64,000 nt of DNA from Methylotenera_A sp040079935 (lineage in GTDB: Bacteria > Pseudomonadota > Gammaproteobacteria > Burkholderiales > Methylophilaceae), in contig JBEBJI010000010.1 in assembly GCA_040079935.1 (NCBI GenBank), forward strand, positions 1 through 64,000, written 5' to 3'. This document shows, piece after piece, positions 50,201 to 57,925 of the stretch. Position 1 is the first letter of the stretch. Each line of letters opens with the position of its first letter. The translations under genes and the position numbers were made by a program. The notes beneath the pieces are model-generated. The model made no database searches and had not been told where the DNA came from. It saw only the letters and a program-made list of their open reading frames with translations.

Positions 50201-51733
50201 TTCCGCACGCGGGTAGCGACATTGGGTGATGCTGTAGAATCACAGCCTGCGTTCATTGCTAAGCCTACCTTTAATTATATTGATGCTGGGTATAGCGCTT
50301 TTAAAACAGCTAACGCCGGGCGTGCACCTACGGTTTATATGGGTGCTAACGATGGTATGCTGCATGCCTTTAATGCAACGGCCAGCTTGACTGAAGGCGG
50401 TAAGGAACGCTGGGCTTACGTGCCAAGCATGGTGATTCCAAATATGTATGCGCTGGCAGATGCTGATTATTCAACTAATCATGTCTATTATGTGAATGGC
50501 AGCCCTATCATCTCGGATGTGACTATTGGCGGTGTTTGGAAAACTATATTAGTTGGCGGCTTGAACGGCGGCGGACGCGGCTATTATGCGCTGGATATTA
50601 CCGATCCTGCTGACCCTAAATTGCTGTGGGAGTTTACTCCTAACTCAACGGGTGGTGAAAACCTGGGCTATACCTATGGCAACCCAGTGATTACCAAAAA
50701 GGCCAATGGTGATTGGGTAGTATTGGTCACTTCCGGTTACAACAATATACCAGACGTGAAGTGTACTACTGTCACGCCGACCAAATCACCTTTAGGCTGT
50801 GTGGTTAATCCACAATTTACTACTGGTGATGGTGCAGGCTATCTTTATGTGTTGGATGCAGCTACTGGTGCGATTGTAGGCTCACCAATTGCTACCGGTG
50901 AAGGTAGCACAACGACACCAAGCGGATTGGGTCAGATTGCTGCCTGGGCAGAAGAGCCAGAGAAAAATAACGTAGCGACATTTATATATGGCGGTGACCT
51001 AAAAGGCAACCTGTGGCGCTTTGATATTAATAACGGGCCTACAGCGACGAAATTCGCCACGCTTGGTCAGCCTATCACTACCCGGCCAGAATTGGGTAAA
51101 GTGTTGGCAGGTGGTAATGTATATCGCGTAGTATTTGTGGGTACGGGTAAGTATTTGGAAACAGATGATCTTACCGATTTATCACAGCAGACTTTATATG
51201 CGATTAAAGATGATGATGTACCCGGTGGTACGGCAAGTCCAACATTCGTTGATCCTCGTTCTAGCGCTACAATGGTGGAGCAAGTGTTGACTACCGCTTC
51301 AGGTGGGGCATCTCGTTCGGTAGCAACGACTAATCCGGTAGACTTTAATACCGATAGAGGCTGGTTTATCGACTTGCAATCTGGCGAACGTCAGAATGTG
51401 TCGGCTAAGCTGGTACAGGGGACATTGATCGTGCCAACTACGGTGCCATCGAATACGGTATGCGCCCCAGGTGGCACGGGCTGGTTGAATTATTTTGACT
51501 ATGATACTGGCGGTGCGGTAGTCGGTACCCAAGTTTCAACATTTACTAACTCGCCGATTGTGGGGATTAACGTGGTTTATGTTACTGATCCGGTAACAGG
51601 AAAAGCATCACCTAAAGTTTCTGTAGTGACGGCGGATAACCCAACTCCGACACTGCAGCCAAATACACCATTCTCAAGTACTGGTGCTGGTTTCCAGAAA
51701 AAACGGGTAATTTGGCGTGAGTTGATTCAGTAA
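47225..51733 (+). CDS. pilY1: Type IV pilus tip adhesin PilY1, 1502 aa
   Basis: PilY1 sits at the pilus tip, controls retraction and mediates adhesion and surface sensing. A signal peptide (LSNIAAAAPVSV) precedes a von Willebrand A-like domain starting VFFILDDSTSMEW (DxSxS metal motif). The conserved CTYAEEMTNFANWWTYYQTRMQ follows. The C-terminal third is the beta-propeller with VYMGANDGMLHAFNA and the calcium site DADYSTNHVYYVNGS. Between about residues 308 and 448 lies a Ser/Thr/Gly-rich insert (EVPYVPEVL to AEVPYQAAIP at its edges). A strong terminator follows the gene. Confidence 0.95.
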   Translation: MKLLSNFQAKASLVFGMIFAASLTLSNIAAAAPVSVAVDLADAPLADSTLSKVLPNVFFILDDSTSMEWNYLPDWVDDNLCKATDGNYDEACDKQPPFRSPDINGVYYNPTITYDPPVNADKTSKASQTTWTSVKNDAYNIQDTGSTNLVTGYSDVVWCTDNTYTDCLRNDNYILPGTVVSPVTSTSQAYKTSRTGQFATGSGSVATGNLATPSTATRNFGPHYYKVTPGEYCNTAQLTNCQVTETATYKYPAKVRWCNSEANATTLQPASGACQAVRIDGEFDAIRYPTKFFQPATAAVPEVPYVPEVLRVNPTGLITFGGTITSATQTARINRDLGSSRTISMGSGGSTITVSNANPLNITGGNSRTPAQVASRVVSVIGTGGTVKAYIGGNAITPTCASKTANVVCLVDTSGTVTNGKAVSVGSRTNFGGVTVSTTATAGGVAFVAEVPYQAAIPAQDASYPGGFTRVDIVTGQTYTKVGGSSTRRDCAAETLCTYAEEMTNFANWWTYYQTRMQAMKTSVSHAFKNIGNRYRVGYTTISDKTATDGNDFQHIDTFEGTQKTTWYTKLFDADPRSPSNGIQFTPLRGALSKAGRLYGNKITGQADPMQYSCQQNFTILSTDGYWNTNNETASYGSIGLTGAAIGNKDGGPIDNDASDGLTTTREMLDTFNKSDTLADIAKYYFDTDLRTVALGNCTGAIVPPATAGNTLCANPVSPATTDAYNNVFVSKTDVNRAQHMTTFTLGLGMDGRVAYQKDYNDPDSVGDFDRLRDGTTPVVVWPDSIADAAESRVDDLWHAAVNGHGLYFSAKKPDDITEGLKAALDSIKTQIGAGAAAATSTLNPVAGEDNLAYVASYTTVQWTGNLEARSIDAGTGEVSKTALWCVETIPASDGVTPCTNSKMPGQVAAGTRNILMKDGSATSLVDFTYANMSASQKPFFEKTWLEANLSQWTDLPFSTAQETSAVGSNLVNYLRGATANEFSAANPDDAVFRTRVATLGDAVESQPAFIAKPTFNYIDAGYSAFKTANAGRAPTVYMGANDGMLHAFNATASLTEGGKERWAYVPSMVIPNMYALADADYSTNHVYYVNGSPIISDVTIGGVWKTILVGGLNGGGRGYYALDITDPADPKLLWEFTPNSTGGENLGYTYGNPVITKKANGDWVVLVTSGYNNIPDVKCTTVTPTKSPLGCVVNPQFTTGDGAGYLYVLDAATGAIVGSPIATGEGSTTTPSGLGQIAAWAEEPEKNNVATFIYGGDLKGNLWRFDINNGPTATKFATLGQPITTRPELGKVLAGGNVYRVVFVGTGKYLETDDLTDLSQQTLYAIKDDDVPGGTASPTFVDPRSSATMVEQVLTTASGGASRSVATTNPVDFNTDRGWFIDLQSGERQNVSAKLVQGTLIVPTTVPSNTVCAPGGTGWLNYFDYDTGGAVVGTQVSTFTNSPIVGINVVYVTDPVTGKASPKVSVVTADNPTPTLQPNTPFSSTGAGFQKKRVIWRELIQ

Positions 51734-51755
51734 TAAACAGATGTGTTTGAAATAA

Positions 51756-51780
51756 AAAAGAGCGGCTTTGCCGCTCTTTT
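51756..51780. terminator. Intrinsic terminator of the pilus operon
   Basis: Stem AAAAGAGCGG (51756-51765) with CCGCTCTTTT (51771-51780) and a CTTTG loop. It begins 22 bases after the pilY1 stop and overlaps the end of the convergent Gx transporter gene, so it can act for both. Confidence 0.9.
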
Positions 51781-52295
51781 TATGAATTTTGTTGTAAAAG
51801 TTTAGCCGTAATTAAACCGTTTACTGTTCCAAATAGTAATGCCGCAAGTGCAAAAATTGGAATTAAATAAACTACACCCGTGTGTGGAATTAGCCAAAGC
51901 CTGACAATGATTAATTGCCCTGCGATATGCGCGAACGCAGCTAATATACTTATTGTGATAGCACTAAAATATTTTTTTGGTAGATATTGCGCAAAGAATA
52001 AGACGCCTAAGCTAAGCGTTGCACCGCTTAAACTTAATATAAAAGTTGGGGATAGAAATTGGCCTAACAATAGGCTGCTGGCAAACACTCTTAGTAAGCT
52101 CACCCAGACTGCAGTGGCGAATCCATATTCGTATAGCACATATAGTGTCACAATATTGGCGATGCCAGGTTTCACACCGGGTAGTGGTGATGGAACGATG
52201 GCTTCTAAAATGTGCAGTCCAATCGCCAACGCCGATAATTTGGCGATGTGGTGATCTTCTTTTGTGGTGTGAATTTTAGTAATTGAGCGAGTCAT
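51780..52295 (-). CDS. Gx transporter family protein (HepT-like), 171 aa
   Basis: This is a small membrane protein with about five segments. It shows the family start (KLSALAIGLHILEAIVPSPLPGVKPGIANI, in part) and the central SLLLGQFLSPTFILSLSGATLSL, seen in proteins annotated as heptaprenyl diphosphate synthase component I or Gx transporter (PF07456). It forms a tight trio with a NusG-II protein and ApbE, overlapping by 20 bases. In this context the likely job is linked to flavin or redox chemistry, possibly as a transport component. Substrate unknown. Confidence 0.8.
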   Translation of the reverse strand: MTRSITKIHTTKEDHHIAKLSALAIGLHILEAIVPSPLPGVKPGIANIVTLYVLYEYGFATAVWVSLLRVFASSLLLGQFLSPTFILSLSGATLSLGVLFFAQYLPKKYFSAITISILAAFAHIAGQLIIVRLWLIPHTGVVYLIPIFALAALLFGTVNGLITAKLLQQNS

Positions 52296-52656
52296 ATGTA
52301 CTTTTTGCGCCCATCAATTGCAAGCTAATTTGATTTGGCAAACAAATCGCCACCTGCCCTGCAAGGCTTAACCAGCCTTGATGTACGCAATATTGATTAT
52401 TGCAGGGAGATTGTTTAAAGCGTACTTTGCCTTGGTTGATGACGATGTGCGAATCGCCCAGCGCACCATGAATATGCAGTTCGCGCGTTTGGTTTAAATC
52501 GTAAGTACCCACAATTTTGTCTCCCTGCCGAATTTTCAGTTTGCTCGCGTGCTCAAAACTCCAAAATTGTTGAAACATGAAAATAACCGCAATGATGCTG
52601 GCAAAAATCACCAGCCAATCACCTAAGAGCGGTTTAGGGTTGAAATTGAACGGCAT
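52276..52656 (-). CDS. NusG domain II-containing membrane protein, 126 aa
   Basis: One N-terminal membrane helix (DWLVIFASIIAVIFMFQQFW) and then a periplasmic NusG-II domain (PF07009) with the typical NNQYCVHQGWLSLAGQVAICLPNQISL signature, quoted as CVHQGWLSLAGQ. Two cysteines lie close together in the domain. It overlaps ApbE by 23 bases and the Gx transporter by 20. This trio recurs in bacteria. The domain has no proven catalytic role. Confidence 0.85.
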   Translation of the reverse strand: MPFNFNPKPLLGDWLVIFASIIAVIFMFQQFWSFEHASKLKIRQGDKIVGTYDLNQTRELHIHGALGDSHIVINQGKVRFKQSPCNNQYCVHQGWLSLAGQVAICLPNQISLQLMGAKSTYDSLNY

Positions 52657-53677
52657 GTTTTGCAGCGCCTTTATCTAGCCAAGTGATGCGCTTGACCATG
52701 TTTGGGCTCACGTAAATTTTATCTGCTGATTCAATCACCAGAAAATTCTCAATATTCATCGCTTCGGCAGCTTCTGCGCGCGCTTTTGGCTTGGCGATAA
52801 AAATAGGCTTTGAGGCCACGTCAGATAATGTACCCGCATTAGTTTGCGGCGGAATGAGTACAGTTACCGCCTGCACGTCTTGGGCTGGGTAACCCGTAGC
52901 GGGGTCTATAATGTGACAATAACGTTTACCATCTAGCTCAAAATAGCGTTGATAATCACCCGAGGTGCCAATTGCCCAGCCACTTTCTAATTCTAGCGTA
53001 GCAATAGCATTAGGTTTGCGCGGATGCTGGATACCTACGCGCCAAGGGCTTCCGCCATGTTTGCCTAGCGCAATAATATTACCGCCAATGTTAACCAGCG
53101 CATTCTTAATGCCTTGCGTGCGTAAATACTTTATTGCTAAATCCAGCGCATAGCCTTTTGCATAGCCGCCAAGATCAAGTTGTACGGCTGGATTTTTACT
53201 AAAAGCTTTGCCATTTTCAATCACAATATCCGTCATTTGCGGATTGGTTTGCACTAAACTTTTGATTTTAATTTCATCAATTTTAATCGGTTTAAACACA
53301 TCGTGATGAAATCCCCATGTCTCGATAAGTCCGCCAATACTGGGGTTGAAGGCGACTTTGGATTGTATTGAGAGTTTTGTAGCATCAGCAATCATCGCGG
53401 CTAAATCTGGCGAAATACTCACAGGCGTTTCGCCTTGGGCAAAGTTAGCATTAAGTGTTTTTAATTCACTAGGCTTCCAAGCGTGCAAACGAACGTGTAG
53501 CGCTTGAAAATCTTGAAAGATTTGGTTTGAGACTTTTTGCGCTTTTGTTTCAGTTTCGCCATAAATGGTGATATCGACCAGCGTGCCAAATATGTAACTT
53601 TGCGTGTTGTAGAGTGGTTCTGGTTTTGTGCAGCCAGCAAGAAAAAAACTAAAGATGAAAAATAGGAACAAGCGCAT
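52634..53677 (-). CDS. apbE: FAD:protein FMN transferase ApbE, lipoprotein, 347 aa
   Basis: ApbE attaches FMN covalently to Thr/Ser of target proteins, such as Nqr/Rnf subunits, in the periplasm. The lipobox FLAGCTKPE is clear. The family blocks are YIFGTLVDITIYGE, VDLGGYAKGYALDLAIKYL-like QLDLGGYAKGYALD, ALVNIGGNIIALGKHGG, and the FAD-binding HIIDPATGYPAQDVQAVTV. It overlaps the NusG-II gene. No Rnf or Nqr genes are visible in the window, so the flavinylated target must be elsewhere. Confidence 0.95.
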   Translation of the reverse strand: MRLFLFFIFSFFLAGCTKPEPLYNTQSYIFGTLVDITIYGETETKAQKVSNQIFQDFQALHVRLHAWKPSELKTLNANFAQGETPVSISPDLAAMIADATKLSIQSKVAFNPSIGGLIETWGFHHDVFKPIKIDEIKIKSLVQTNPQMTDIVIENGKAFSKNPAVQLDLGGYAKGYALDLAIKYLRTQGIKNALVNIGGNIIALGKHGGSPWRVGIQHPRKPNAIATLELESGWAIGTSGDYQRYFELDGKRYCHIIDPATGYPAQDVQAVTVLIPPQTNAGTLSDVASKPIFIAKPKARAEAAEAMNIENFLVIESADKIYVSPNMVKRITWLDKGAAKHAVQFQP

Positions 53678-53687
53678 AGGCGCTATT

Positions 53688-54623
53688 CTAACTAATTTCT
53701 TCTAGCGCCTTGATAAAAACTTGCGCAGGTTTGCAGTCTGTTTGCGCGGCAATTTCCACCATGCCAGTTGGGCTGGTAACGTTAATTTCGGTTAAATAAT
53801 CACCAATCACGTCTAAGCCGACTAAAAATAAACCTTCAGTTTTAAGAGTTTTGCCGATTGTTGTTGCGATTTCTAAATCACGCGGCGAAAGCTTTTGTGC
53901 AACTCCAGTACCGCCTGCAGCCAAGTTGCCACGCGTTTCGCCTGCTTTGGGAATGCGTGCCAGCGCGTAAGGAAGCGGCTCGCCGTTGACCATGATAATG
54001 CGCTTATCGCCTTGCAAAATTTCTGGCAAATAACGTTGCGCCATGATGGTTTTCTTGCCAAATTGGGTGGCAGTTTCTAAAATTACACCTATATTGTGAT
54101 CCGCATCATGTATTCTAAAAATACCGCTTCCGCCCATGCCATCTAAAGGTTTTACTACAATGTCTTGGTGCTTTTCCAGAAACTCACGAATTAGATTCTG
54201 ATTGCTGGTGACCAAAAATTCAGGCGCAAACTGCGGAAATTTAGCGACGGATAATTTCTCATTCCAACTTCTCACAGATGCTGGATTATTGATAACGCGC
54301 GCGCCTTGATTGACCGCCAGCTCCAGCAAATACGTGCTGTATAAATATTCGTTATCAAAAGGTGGATCTTTGCGCATCAAAATTGCGTCAAAGTATTTAG
54401 GTAAAAGTTCTTCAATTCGACCAAGTTCAAACCAATTTTCATTGTCGCCGAAGTTGAAATTGGTCGCTTGAATTTTCACGATTTCGTCGCGTAAAAAAAC
54501 ATCATGCTGCTGACAGACAAATAAGCTATGACCGCGCTCAGCCGCTTCGCGCATAATCGCAATGCTTGTATCTTTGTAGGTTTTTAGGCTGGCAAGCGGG
54601 TCTAAAATAAAAAGTAGTTTCAT
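53688..54623 (-). CDS. gshB: Glutathione synthetase GshB
   Basis: It joins gamma-glutamylcysteine and glycine using ATP. This is an ATP-grasp enzyme with the N-terminal FILDPLASLKTYKDTSIAIM, central FLEKHQDIVVKPLDGMGGSGIF, the loop IMAQRYLPEILQGDKRIIMVNGEPLPYALARIP (in part) and the C-terminal GLDVIGDYLTEINVTSPTGMVEI, all bacterial GshB signatures. The length of 311 is normal. gshA is upstream on the same strand, with one dispersed palindrome between them. Confidence 0.97.
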   Translation of the reverse strand: MKLLFILDPLASLKTYKDTSIAIMREAAERGHSLFVCQQHDVFLRDEIVKIQATNFNFGDNENWFELGRIEELLPKYFDAILMRKDPPFDNEYLYSTYLLELAVNQGARVINNPASVRSWNEKLSVAKFPQFAPEFLVTSNQNLIREFLEKHQDIVVKPLDGMGGSGIFRIHDADHNIGVILETATQFGKKTIMAQRYLPEILQGDKRIIMVNGEPLPYALARIPKAGETRGNLAAGGTGVAQKLSPRDLEIATTIGKTLKTEGLFLVGLDVIGDYLTEINVTSPTGMVEIAAQTDCKPAQVFIKALEEIS

Positions 54624-54656
54624 CTCATTTAACTCACAATTAAATCAAATTAAGCA

Positions 54657-54692
54657 TGCCTGCAACCCGCATGGATATTGGTTTACAGGGCA
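54657..54692 (-). repeat. Dispersed palindromic element, copy 9
   Basis: On the minus strand the core AATATCCATGC is perfect. The left arm has two changes and the right arm one change and a one-base deletion. It lies between gshA and gshB, 26 bases downstream of the gshA stop codon, and may shape the transcript there. Confidence 0.87.
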
Positions 54693-54718
54693 TTGATTTT
54701 AGAAATTATTAACGACAT

Positions 54719-56014
54719 TTATTGATTTAATGGGTCAGTTCCTTGCAGCTCAATCGCCGCCGCCAGCAATGCGAGACGCGCGACCACGCCATACGCATAA
54801 AAGCGGTTTGGTACAGTGTCGGGCTGGCCAGCGCAATCGGGCAAAGTGCAAGGTTTTTCAAATGCCAGCGGTACAAATTGTGAGCCTGGCGCATTCAAAT
54901 TTTCATCCGCGCCGCGCTCGGTGTGCACGCGATAAAAACCGCCAATCACAAAGTGATCCATCATATACACCACTGGCTCGGCAACCGCGTCGTTGATGCT
55001 TTCGAAGGTATATACCCCTTCTTGAATAATCACTTCTGAGACTTGCTGACCTTCCTTAATTACCGACATTTTGTTGCGCGCTTTGCGGTTTAAATCGCGC
55101 ACATCATCAGGCGACTTTACCGTCATAATGCCCATGCCATAAGTGCCAGCATCAGCTTTTACAATCACAAATGGCTCTTGTGTAATGCCATATTCTGCAT
55201 ATTTATTTTTAATTTTAGTAAGCAACTGCTCGACTCTTAAAGCTAAACATTCTTCGCCTGTACGTTCGTGAAAATTAATTTCACCACAAGTTTCAAAGTA
55301 GGGATTCAGCAACCAAGGGTCAATCTCTAAAAGCTGCGAAAATTCATCAACTACACGGTTATATGCAGAGAAATGTGTCGATTTTCGCCTAACGTGCCAG
55401 CCAGCATGCAATGGTGGAATTAAATTTTGCTCCAAATTTTCGAGGATTTCTGGAATGCCGCCTGATAAATCGTTATTCAGTAAAATCGCACAGCTATCAA
55501 AATTGCCAAGCTCTTTATTTTTAAGTTTAATGCGGTTGCCCTCACGCACCACAGGCTCTAGCAACAGCGCCTGTCCATCGTGCGCTAGTAGCGTGGTAGG
55601 CTCGGTAATTTCTGGGTTGATTGTGCCGATGCGCACATCCAAACCCGCCGCTTTCATGATGTTGACCAGCTCGACCACGTTGCGCAAATAGTAAGTATTG
55701 CGCGTATGATTTTCGGGGATAATCATCAGGCGATGCGCCTCAGGACAGATTTTCTCCACCGCCACCATGGCTGCTTGCACACTTAAGGTTAAAAATTCTG
55801 GGTTGAGATTATTAAAGCCACCTGGGAATAAATTGGTATCGACAGGAGCGAGTTTAAAACCAGAATTGCGTAAATCCACACTGGCATAAAATGGCGCCGC
55901 GTATTCCAGCCATTGCGTGCGAAACCAATGCTCGATTTTTGGCATGTCGCTTAACATGCGCTTTTCAAGGCTAAGTAATGGGCCGCTAAGGGCTGTAGTT
56001 AAATGTGGAACCAT
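54719..56014 (-). CDS. gshA: Glutamate-cysteine ligase, GshA of the betaproteobacterial type, 431 aa
   Basis: This is the gamma-glutamylcysteine synthetase of the family first seen in acidophiles (gshA_ferroox), unrelated in sequence to E. coli GshA. Typical blocks are FKLAPVDTNLFPGGFNNLN, HRLMIIPENHTRNTYYLRNV, ILLNNDLSGGIPEI, GWHVRRKSTHFSAYNRVV, FVIVKADAGTYGMGIMTVKS and VVYMMDHFVIGGFYRVHTER, shown in part. It starts 25 bases after lipA's end region on the same strand. Together with gshB it gives glutathione, important for formaldehyde handling in methylotrophs. Confidence 0.95.
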   Translation of the reverse strand: MVPHLTTALSGPLLSLEKRMLSDMPKIEHWFRTQWLEYAAPFYASVDLRNSGFKLAPVDTNLFPGGFNNLNPEFLTLSVQAAMVAVEKICPEAHRLMIIPENHTRNTYYLRNVVELVNIMKAAGLDVRIGTINPEITEPTTLLAHDGQALLLEPVVREGNRIKLKNKELGNFDSCAILLNNDLSGGIPEILENLEQNLIPPLHAGWHVRRKSTHFSAYNRVVDEFSQLLEIDPWLLNPYFETCGEINFHERTGEECLALRVEQLLTKIKNKYAEYGITQEPFVIVKADAGTYGMGIMTVKSPDDVRDLNRKARNKMSVIKEGQQVSEVIIQEGVYTFESINDAVAEPVVYMMDHFVIGGFYRVHTERGADENLNAPGSQFVPLAFEKPCTLPDCAGQPDTVPNRFYAYGVVARLALLAAAIELQGTDPLNQ

Positions 56015-56039
56015 TTGTTTTTTTTACCTTTTGTTCTTT

Positions 56040-57002
56040 CTAGGCAATGTGGTGCGCCTGAATGTCCGCGTGATAACTACTTCTTACCATGGGGCCGCTG
56101 GCTGCATTATTAAAGCCCATCGCGTCAGCTTTTTGCTTTAAATCATCAAAAATTGCAGGTTCCACATAACGCATCACCGGCAAATGGTGCACGCTCGGTT
56201 GTAAATATTGGCCGAGCGTGAGCATCGAAACGCCATGCGCGCGCAAATCTTGCATCACTTGTAAAATTTCATCATCAGTTTCGCCTAGCCCCAGCATGAG
56301 GCCAGATTTGGTGGGAATGTGCGGATACATTTCACTGAACATTTTCAGCAAATTTAGTGAATTCTGATAATCAGAACCTGGGCGTGCTTGCTTATATAAA
56401 CGTGGCACAGTTTCTAAATTATGGTTCATTACGTCAGGTGGCGCCTTGTGCAGAATTTCCAACGCAAAATCTAATCGGCCGCGGAAATCTGGTACTAAAA
56501 TTTCTATTTTGATATTTGGCGAAGCCGTGCGCACGGCGTGAATGCAATCGACAAAATGTTGCGCACCACCATCTTTTAAGTCGTCACGATCAACGCTGGT
56601 AATGACCACGTATTTAAGCTGCATTTGCGCAATGGTGCGCGCCAAGTTAGCGGGTTCATTGGTATCTGGCTGTAGCGGTTTGCCGTGTGCAACATCGCAA
56701 AATGGGCAACGCCGCGTGCAAATGTCCCCCAAAATCATAAAGGTAGCCGTGCCGCCACTAAAGCATTCACCGATGTTGGGGCAGGAAGCTTCTTCACACA
56801 CGGTGTGTAAGTTATTTTCGCGTAGTACGCGCTTAATCTCTTGAAAGCGCCCACTGTCTGGCACTTTCATGCGTATCCATTCAGGTTTGCGCAACATAGG
56901 TTGCGGGATGATTTTGATCGGAATGCGTGACGTTTTTTCGGCATCAATTTGTTTTTGCCCTGCAATTTTTTTACTAGTAATTGGATTGCCTAATTCATTC
57001 AT
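56040..57002 (-). CDS. lipA: Lipoyl synthase LipA
   Basis: LipA inserts two sulfurs into octanoyl-protein with radical SAM chemistry. The auxiliary cluster CX4CX5C is CEEASCPNIGEC, and the radical SAM CX3CX2C is CTRRCPFCDVAHG, both intact. FRGRLDFALEILHKAPPDVMNHNLETV and GLMLGLGETDDEIL are also typical (in part). The length of 320 is normal. It overlaps lipB by 8 bases, the usual order. The C-terminal SSY serine region ends in MVRSSYHAD. Confidence 0.97.
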   Translation of the reverse strand: MNELGNPITSKKIAGQKQIDAEKTSRIPIKIIPQPMLRKPEWIRMKVPDSGRFQEIKRVLRENNLHTVCEEASCPNIGECFSGGTATFMILGDICTRRCPFCDVAHGKPLQPDTNEPANLARTIAQMQLKYVVITSVDRDDLKDGGAQHFVDCIHAVRTASPNIKIEILVPDFRGRLDFALEILHKAPPDVMNHNLETVPRLYKQARPGSDYQNSLNLLKMFSEMYPHIPTKSGLMLGLGETDDEILQVMQDLRAHGVSMLTLGQYLQPSVHHLPVMRYVEPAIFDDLKQKADAMGFNNAASGPMVRSSYHADIQAHHIA

Positions 57003-57630
57003 TTTTGAGATTTTCTATTAACTTTTGTAGCAGCAACTTACCTATTTCAGCGGGAGTTTTGTTGATGCCTAAGTCTTTTGTTTGTGTGACTTCCAGCCCA
57101 ACATAACCGCACGGATCAATCGCTTTAAACGGCGATAAATCCATATCGACATTTAAACTTAAGCCATGATAACAGCAATTATTTTTTAAGCGCAAACCAA
57201 GTGAGGCGATTTTTTTGTCATGGCCATCCATATTGACATACACACCAGGCGCATTTTTTTTTGCAAATGCTTTGATATGATATGCCTCAAGAAGCGCTAT
57301 AATACTGGCTTCCAGAGCATCAACCAATTGTCGTGTATTGAGCTTATTTCGTGTTAAATCTAACAGCACATAAATTACTACTTGCCCCAAGCCGTGGTAA
57401 GTAATCTTTCCACCGCGATCGACTAAAACGACTGGAATATTGTGGCTATTTTCTTTATTCTCTGGAAGCCGAACATTTTTACGATTTAGACCCAAAGTAT
57501 AAACAGAGACATGCTCTGTAAGCCATATTTCATCAGGGGTTTGGGGCATGCGATTTGCAGTAAATTGCTGCATGGCCAGTAAAGTGGTCGCATAATCTGT
57601 ACGCCCTAAATATCGGCAAACAATTTCCAT
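56995..57630 (-). CDS. lipB: Octanoyltransferase LipB
   Basis: It moves octanoate from ACP to lipoate-dependent enzymes. The family motifs are RGGKITYHGLGQVVIYVLLDL, the lysine-containing KIASLGLRL and the catalytic cysteine region DPCGYVGLEVTQTKD. The length of 211 is normal. It overlaps lipA by 8 bases and lies after the ybeD-like gene by 6 bases, the conserved dacC-ybeD-lipB-lipA order. Confidence 0.97.
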   Translation of the reverse strand: MEIVCRYLGRTDYATTLLAMQQFTANRMPQTPDEIWLTEHVSVYTLGLNRKNVRLPENKENSHNIPVVLVDRGGKITYHGLGQVVIYVLLDLTRNKLNTRQLVDALEASIIALLEAYHIKAFAKKNAPGVYVNMDGHDKKIASLGLRLKNNCCYHGLSLNVDMDLSPFKAIDPCGYVGLEVTQTKDLGINKTPAEIGKLLLQKLIENLKNE

Positions 57631-57636
57631 GCAAAA

Positions 57637-57924
57637 TTAAAGTGTTACTTTTACTAAAGGGTGCGAAGTCAGCGCGCGGTAAATGTCATCCAATTGCGGC
57701 CTAGAGGTGACATGTACAGTGCAGGTGAGGCTGATATATTTGCCACCAGAACTTCCGCGCATTTCAATCCCGCTTGCGTCAAAGGTGGGAATTAACTTTT
57801 GGATGGTTTTGACGATTTCAGCCGTGAAATCTGGCTGTGTTTCTCCCATGACTTTGATGGGAAAGTCACATGGAAATTCGATTAAAGTCTTAGTTGCGTC
57901 ATCCTGTGAATCTTCCTGCGCCAT
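57637..57924 (-). CDS. ybeD: YbeD-type DUF493 protein, 95 aa
   Basis: This is a short ACT-like-fold protein typical of the dacA-ybeD-lipB cluster: LIEFPCDFPIKVMGETQPDF, and SSGGKYISLTCTVHVTSRPQLDDIYRALTSHP at the end (in part). Its function is unknown. Position and size match YbeD exactly. Confidence 0.92.
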   Translation of the reverse strand: MAQEDSQDDATKTLIEFPCDFPIKVMGETQPDFTAEIVKTIQKLIPTFDASGIEMRGSSGGKYISLTCTVHVTSRPQLDDIYRALTSHPLVKVTL

Positions 57925-57925
57925 G

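Noticed and set aside
52330..52410. TGCCCTGCAAGG and TTGCAGGGAG in the NusG-II gene, looking like a tenth palindrome
   Set aside because: The arms are about 40 bases apart, the AATATCCATGC core is missing, and the protein here matches the conserved NusG-II motif, so likeness is by chance.
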